Positions 32,870 to 37,017 of a stretch of DNA of 37,017 nucleotides are shown here, piece by piece. The DNA is taken from positions 1 to 37,017 of the forward strand of contig AZLU01000085.1 in the NCBI GenBank assembly GCA_002224055.1. Direction: 5' to 3'. Made by a program: the position numbers and the translations under genes. Every line of letters begins with the position of its first letter. Within the stretch, counting starts at the first letter, position 1. The notes under the pieces were generated by a model. The model did not search any database. It was not told the DNA's origin and was given only the letters and a program-made list of their open reading frames with translations. This DNA comes from Pezizomycotina sp. ARF18 (Eukaryota > Ascomycota).

Positions 32870-33690
32870 TCACTTAAGCAACAATCCCAACCATCCCGCA
32901 ACGAAAACCGCAAGCAACCCTGCGCAACGCCCAACTTCCACCGGCGCTCTTCTTGCTCGTCTCCGCCGCGTTCGCACCGGTACTTAGTCCCCGTAGGGCT
33001 CCAGAGGCACTGGCGCTAGCAGTGCTGCTGGCGGAACTAGAAGACGCCTTAAACTTGCTGGGTCCTGAGTAGCGCAGTGGTTATCCTTCTGGCAGAGCTG
33101 CTGGTTGGTCGCGTCGGAAGTGTTGCCGGCCATGCAGGCGGCGATGTACTCCTGGCACTCGAAGTACGGGATCGTGTTCATGTACTGCAGGAGGTCCGGG
33201 GTTTTGGCGGGGGCGTGCAGGAGCAGTTGTAGCTGAGGGTGTCTAAATTGAGGGATTTGTTAGTATTTTGTTATGCGACCGTGGAGAATGAAGAGGGAGT
33301 AAAGGGGATGAGGAGGGGGATTACGGCATCACAGGTGTTGGTGTCCCAGCCGCCGGGGCAGAGGTAGTTGCAGGAGTTCTTCTGGCGGAGCAGTATCCGT
33401 CTGTTCACAAAAAAAAAAAAAAAAATCAGCAAGATCGATCGTCAAAGCGTTGAAATGTTTTTTTTTTCTTTCTTTCTTTTTTTCGCCACCCGGTCGCAGC
33501 CGCTGACGTGGACGATCCAAAACAAGCAACGAAAACATCCAACATCCAAAGGGCGACGATCACGTACTCCTCTTGCTGGAACTGATAGTGTTGGCTTGGA
33601 CTTCGAGACCCTTGGTAGGCTATCCGAACCCGACTGAGCGGAGGCGGTCAAGGCCATGGCGGCGACGGTGGCGATGGTGAAGGCGTGCAT
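32870..33690 (-). CDS. Secreted GPI-anchored DUF7707-type protein, interrupted frame
   Basis: Exon 1 is 33690-33568 (signal peptide MHAFTIATVAAMALTASAQ), exon 2 33400-33325 and exon 3 33242-32870; introns have GTACGT/GTAATC donors and AACAG/TTTAG acceptors. The Cys-rich domain reads GYCSA, QKNSCNYLCPGGWDTNTCDA, TLSYNCSCT, then LLQYMNTIPYFECQEYIAAC and CQKDNHCATQ. This matches the fungal DUF7707 pattern, with Cys spacing around NTC, CDxDTLxYxCxC and a Y/F-x-C-x2-[WY] helix. A Ser/Ala linker (SSSSASSTASASASGA) and a hydrophobic tail (GLLAVFVAGWLGLLLK) before TGA 32870-32872 indicate a GPI anchor. Frame shifts lie at exon 2's start, in the G5 run at 33209-33213, at about 33070 and at about 32920. 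Probably a plasma-membrane or cell-wall protein of unknown function. Confidence 0.8.
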
Positions 33691-34050
33691 TGTTTAGTTA
33701 GGTCTAGAAGTTGTTGATCAGCGAACGAACGATTAAAAGAAAGCCGTTACGGTGAAACGTAAATCAATGCAAAAGGGTGATGGTGAGGGAAGAGAGAGAG
33801 AGAGGGCGCTGCAGTGTAACGCGCATTTCTTTCCTTCGTTCCCGCCAGAGACGATGACGAGGACATTTCGGGAGGACTCACCCTTCGAGGAAAGAGGAGA
33901 TCTTGCAGGAACAAGAGAGAGACAGATAGGCGAATTATTCGTTTCGGGAGATTGAGGATCGAGAGATGAAGAGGGATCTGTGGAGAGAGATTAGATGGAT
34001 GGTGATGATCGGTTGATGTGTATTCTTTGGTGTTGTGAAATTAGAAAGGG

Positions 34051-34080
34051 GAATTGAATGGAATTGAATGGAATGGAATG
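34051..34080. repeat. GAATT/GAATG pentamer repeat
   Basis: GAATTGAATG twice, then GAATG units. Confidence 0.7.
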
Positions 34081-34127
34081 TAAGGAAGAAAAATTGGGGA
34101 AAAGAAAATTTCTTTGTATGAGGGAAA

Positions 34128-34253
34128 ATTTAATTAATTAATTATTATTATTATTATTATTATTATTATTTTCATCGTGTTTACATTTTGGTAGTGGACA
34201 CTGGAGACCAGCAAAAAATAAATAAATAAATAAATAAATTAATTAATTAATTA
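34128..34253. repeat. TAAT, ATT and AAAT microsatellite block
   Basis: TTAA/ATT repeats at 34131-34170, then an AAAT and TTAA array at 34213-34253, about 40 nt apart. Confidence 0.8.
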
Positions 34254-34530
34254 TTGGATTGGTTACTCGGATGGACAATTACCGAGGCTTCCTTCCTATT
34301 GCATACTAGCCCTAATACCAATAGCGGTATCGTCGGTGGTCAGTGGTCACCATGGAAATTCCACACACCTCCATCCCATTTCTTTCCATTTCAACGTCAC
34401 ACACCGTCCGATAAAATTGCTTGTGCATACAGTACTGCTACATTTAACCGCGTAGCAATGCCAATGCGTAAACGGATAACCGCAGCATATTCACCACCCC
34501 ACTGTGTAACTGGACGGTGGACATTAAATC

Positions 34531-34563
34531 TATTATTATTATTATTATTGTTATTATTATTAT
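34531..34563. repeat. (ATT)n microsatellite
   Basis: About eleven ATT units with one ATTGTT variant. Confidence 0.8.
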
Positions 34564-37017
34564 AGATCGAAGCTAGATCCAGTAAGTCGAACCTGCAGTC
34601 GACTTCGAAGCGAAGAAACGCCTTTGCAGATGGGACGATGGATGATGTGGTAGGTGGCTAGGCAAGCGATCCCCAAAATATCGATATTAATACCACCTCG
34701 AAGTGTGTCCCTTGCTATATATCTGTGGCTGAGTTGGGAAGCTGCGACATCGACTGCTTCATCTTCAATTCAAGAGAGCGGGTATGTAGATGGGCCTAAT
34801 ACCGTGCTACTCACTCAGATACCTACATGCACATGTGTACAGTACTTACTTACTCAGCTATAAGTATTCAATTATTCTCCGAGAAAAGAAGAATCTGCAG
34901 AACTCCTCCAAGTAATAACATATTCATCTCATATGCCGATAAAAAAAAAAGAGACGGTCAAGAGGGGTTCAAGTTAATTACGGGAAGATAGTAGAGTAAA
35001 ATAATGTTTTGAGTCGAACCTGAACGATCTCGGGATCTTCAGGTTCACACTAAAATGTTCAATGTTCCAGGTACATTGGAGCAACAGAGACACTAGAGTA
35101 TTAACTAATAATTACGGTAAATTACGTTCAAATAATAAATAATCTGCCTGGAATTCCGTTTCTTTTCATGATCAGCCCTGTTGTTCTTCTCGTTAAGTTT
35201 AGTGTTTTTTAGGCTCGGAAGAGTGAGGAGAGAGGGCTTTTTTTTTTTTTTTTTTTTTTTTTTTGTTTAACGATTCGCGACGTAAGACGAAACGGAATGT
35301 TTGATATATACTAGCCCCCTCCTCGCTCACCCAATAAACAAACCCGGAAAGATAGAGTATGGTTCCTTCTTTAATATAAGAATTCTCGTTAGTTCAAGTT
35401 ACTTGCAAGCGTATAGAGCCTGCCTGGAATATCATTACCTAAGAAATCAAAAAATGTTTGTAAAACCCTTCTAGAAGATCTGAGATCGCGCGGAAATGTT
35501 CCTCGCTCGAGTACAAAATGGCGTTACACCGACAAATAAAAAAACGCGCAAATTCTAATATATTAAAAATTGAAACGGTATTGTTTGATGTTTAATACCA
35601 CCCATAGTAAGGATATTATTCCAGGTCGAGGAAGTTTTATGAGAAAGCGTAACAGTAACAAAATCAACAAAGATATATACTATGCATAGCAGAAGAAGGC
35701 GGGTGGTTTCTGTATGAATTTGCAATTACGGACAATTTCCATACCGCTTCCAGAGATCTCGACTTTATTTTTTTTATTTTTATTTTTTTTTTTTATTTTT
35801 TAATTTTATTTTTTTTTTTTTGTTTCTGTTTACATCTTGTGATATATGAGAGATTTTGGATGAAAGAGGAGCTCGACCAGCCTACATAACGGCTTGTTCC
35901 ATGGGATATGTCGCAGAACCCTCTCTATCCACCGCCTTCGACGGGGGTATGTTCAATCTTCCAGCCTGACTTTGGTTCTTTCTCGTCTCCTACGCTCTTC
36001 GGACTTGTATCATACCTAGCCTAAACTTGTCTTTAAAAAAATAAAATAAAAGATTATATAGCCCCGCATCGAGGCTGAAGATATTAGCCTGTGCCTGAAC
36101 ACCATGCGTACCTGAATATATCCACCGTATAAGAGAATTCTGGTATAGACCGGAGCCGTTTAATTAAGTCAACCAGATTAAATGGCGTTTTCTCGATCTC
36201 GCTGAGGCTCCGGACCCGTCTAGTCTTTTCTAAAAAGAGCTCGCTACGAAGTGAACAGTTCGGGGCATCCACTGCAGGGTATTGTCTGTCCTCGTGGAGA
36301 ACTCGGGCAATCAAAATACCGTAATTTTGCTAAGAATACCTAATTACTATAAAGAATCTTTTTGGTCTGAGTTCCATCCCGAGGGACATGATCAAGTGGC
36401 GTGAGGCATTGAAGGACGAGAGATTACGGCCCCGCAGTGAAAAGTTTCGATCGATCGTGTGTAATAGTGGAGATAAAAGATGCTCATATTTTCTGAGCCG
36501 GTTCGTGAATCCTTTGTGTTTTTTTTTTTTTTTTTTTTTTTTGTTTTTTACCAATATTGCAATATTTACATTTCGAGCTCAAGGCCGCAGCATCTATTCA
36601 TTCGCGTGATATAAATGAAGGATATTATCATTATAGAGATATTTTGCTTCCCCCTTGGGGTGACTAGACCGCCATTTTTGGTTAATACGTGGTCCGATCT
36701 ATCTTCGAGTTCATTTAAACTATAGTGGCCTCATGTCTTCTTCTGCCCTTTTCTTTTCTTTTCTTTTTTTATTTTTTTTATTTTTATTTTATTTTTTTTC
36801 CCTTCCGGTTGGTATACAGTAGTTCGCGTTAAAAAAACCAAGAAAACAAATTTAGATGCATTATACAATAGGAAGTTAAGAAAACTACCAGAAACATATA
36901 ATATATCCAGCGGGAGGAGCTCCAAAACCACGTCACTATTTCAAGTTTACTGGTACCTAGATTCTTAAGACAATAAAAAACCAATAAAAAAAAAACAATA
37001 TCCAGTCCCGGTATTGT

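Larger units (their letters stand above)
33691..37017. other. 3.3-kb AT-rich region with dense microsatellites
   Basis: Upstream side of the DUF7707 gene, then gene-free sequence to the window end. It holds several microsatellites (34.05-34.56 kb), T27 at 35238-35264, an A/T-only stretch at about 35766-35821 and T24 at 36519-36542. No frame has convincing coding character. Confidence 0.5.

Noticed and set aside
36481-36520. GGTTCGTGAATCC resembling a tRNA T-arm
   Set aside because: No acceptor stem, D-arm or anticodon arm can be placed around it.

Overview
The window looks like nuclear DNA of a filamentous ascomycete (Pezizomycotina). It has short introns (about 54-150 nt) with GTAAGT/GTATGT/GTGAGA donors and CTAAC-type branch sites, a LaeA-like methyltransferase, a GPI-anchored DUF7707 secreted protein, GC-rich exons in AT-rich spacers, and many long A/T runs. 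No rRNA, tRNA or CRISPR array was recognised, and no intact transposon.

Layout. 1-2.6 kb, plus strand: the 3' end of a C2H2 gene, a broken C2HC finger gene and an orphan gene (D) with an acidic tail. 3.4-6.0 kb, minus strand: a secreted orphan (J), then K, whose C-terminal module is shared with D. 7.7-11.5 kb, minus: E, a very long disordered proline/serine-rich protein. 11.7-12.9 kb, minus: B, a multi-finger C2H2 protein. B is divergent from C (15.1-16.3 kb, plus), a C2H2/C2HC protein; a roughly 165-bp tandem repeat lies between them. 18.6-19.2 kb: an intact two-pass membrane protein (H). 19.7-24.2 kb, minus: candidate M, orphan membrane protein L and a five-exon secreted protein F. 27.4-28.5 kb, minus: a LaeA-like methyltransferase. 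32.9-33.7 kb, minus: the DUF7707 protein. The remainder (24.2-27.4, 28.6-32.9 and 33.7-37.0 kb) is gene-poor AT-rich sequence with microsatellites and 23-29-nt A/T homopolymers.

How the genes relate. Gene 0, A, B and C are zinc-finger genes. A and C share finger order and an unusual H-x5-C ligand spacing. B, C and D share a basic amphipathic N-terminus followed by Thr-Pro/Ser-Pro sequence, and D and K share a C-terminal module. The left 16 kb therefore looks like a lineage-specific, locally duplicated cluster of putative nuclear proteins.

Main caution. Nearly every gene with more than about 200 codons is interrupted by single-base frameshifts, several inside G/C runs. Six reading frames also carry an in-frame TAG where Gln would fit. 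Unpolished assembly indels, RIP-type decay, or both, could explain this. Exon models here were assembled by hand across those breaks and should be read as approximate.
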